Shown here piece by piece: positions 5,807 to 5,879 of a stretch of 5,879 nucleotides of DNA; position 1 is the first letter of the stretch, and the number at the start of each line of letters is the position of its first letter. The DNA is taken from assembly GCA_937868025.1 (NCBI GenBank), contig CALMLJ010000078.1:1-5879 (forward strand). The letters are read 5' to 3'. Origin of the DNA: an uncultured Acidimicrobiaceae bacterium (lineage in GTDB: Bacteria; Actinomycetota; Acidimicrobiia; Acidimicrobiales; Microtrichaceae). The notes under the pieces are model-generated. The model worked only from the letters and a program-made list of their open reading frames with translations, ran no database searches and was not told the DNA's origin. The position numbers and the translations under genes are program-made.

Positions 5807-5879
5807 GCCGGAGCACCTTCCGCACGACGCTGCCGAACTGACGGGCGAACGAGCCGGTGTTGTACGCAACCCCGTGTCG
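5793..5879 (-). CDS. 3' end of an unidentified gene, runs off the window
   Basis: Reading leftward from the window edge, 28 codons stay open and end in TGA at 5795-5793. The residues end VAYNTGSFARQFGSVVRKVLRLSLP. Nearly all third positions are G or C, as in the neighbouring genes, and no other feature explains these bases, so this is probably a real C-terminus. It is convergent with the decarboxylase and overlaps its last 14 nt. The fragment is too short for a family call; the amphipathic basic helix near the end is all that can be said. Confidence 0.45.
   Translation of the reverse strand, partial: RHGVAYNTGSFARQFGSVVRKVLRLSLP

Noticed and set aside
1..5879. CRISPR arrays, tRNA or rRNA genes, transposases, phage genes or defence systems
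   Set aside because: I found no spaced direct repeats, cloverleaf-like sequence, DDE or integrase motifs, or defence-type domains; the window is filled by ordinary chromosomal genes.

Overview
The window comes from a GC-rich bacterial chromosome. Codon third positions are overwhelmingly G or C, GTG starts are common, and genes are packed with overlaps or gaps of a few bases. The gene families (a SnoaL-like protein, an MpaB/DUF2236 oxygenase with a TetR regulator, a group II decarboxylase) suit an actinobacterium, possibly of the Acidimicrobiia type. The taxon is an inference, because no marker gene is present.

Layout from left to right: (1) a minus-strand pair, an AlkB-like 2-oxoglutarate/Fe(II) dioxygenase (547-1224) followed by a SnoaL/NTF2-fold protein (17-529); (2) a plus-strand pair that diverges from it across about 40 bp, encoding a FetAB-type ABC exporter (ATPase 1266-1910, UPF0014 permease 1921-2700); (3) a minus-strand pair that converges on fetB with a 3 bp gap, an MpaB/DUF2236 oxygenase-like protein (3353-4213) whose 3' end overlaps a TetR regulator (2704-3363); (4) a 144 bp divergent intergenic region holding a near-perfect 25 bp stem hairpin and a candidate TetR operator; (5) a plus-strand PLP-dependent group II decarboxylase (4358-5806); (6) the 3' end of a minus-strand gene that overlaps the decarboxylase end (5793-5879 and beyond).

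Most of these genes are conventional. Several share an iron link: a non-heme Fe(II) dioxygenase, an iron-export-type transporter, a probable heme oxygenase family member, and a decarboxylase related to siderophore-pathway enzymes. That link is only an inference from family membership. The most notable non-coding signals lie in 4206-4350. One is the 56 nt inverted repeat. The other is a TGGTAC-N15-GTACCA palindrome that covers the predicted -10 element, transcription start and ATG of the oxygenase gene. This arrangement suggests a leaderless mRNA under autogenous control by the TetR protein encoded at the end of the same operon. I see no CRISPR array, tRNA, rRNA, transposase, phage gene or recognisable defence system.
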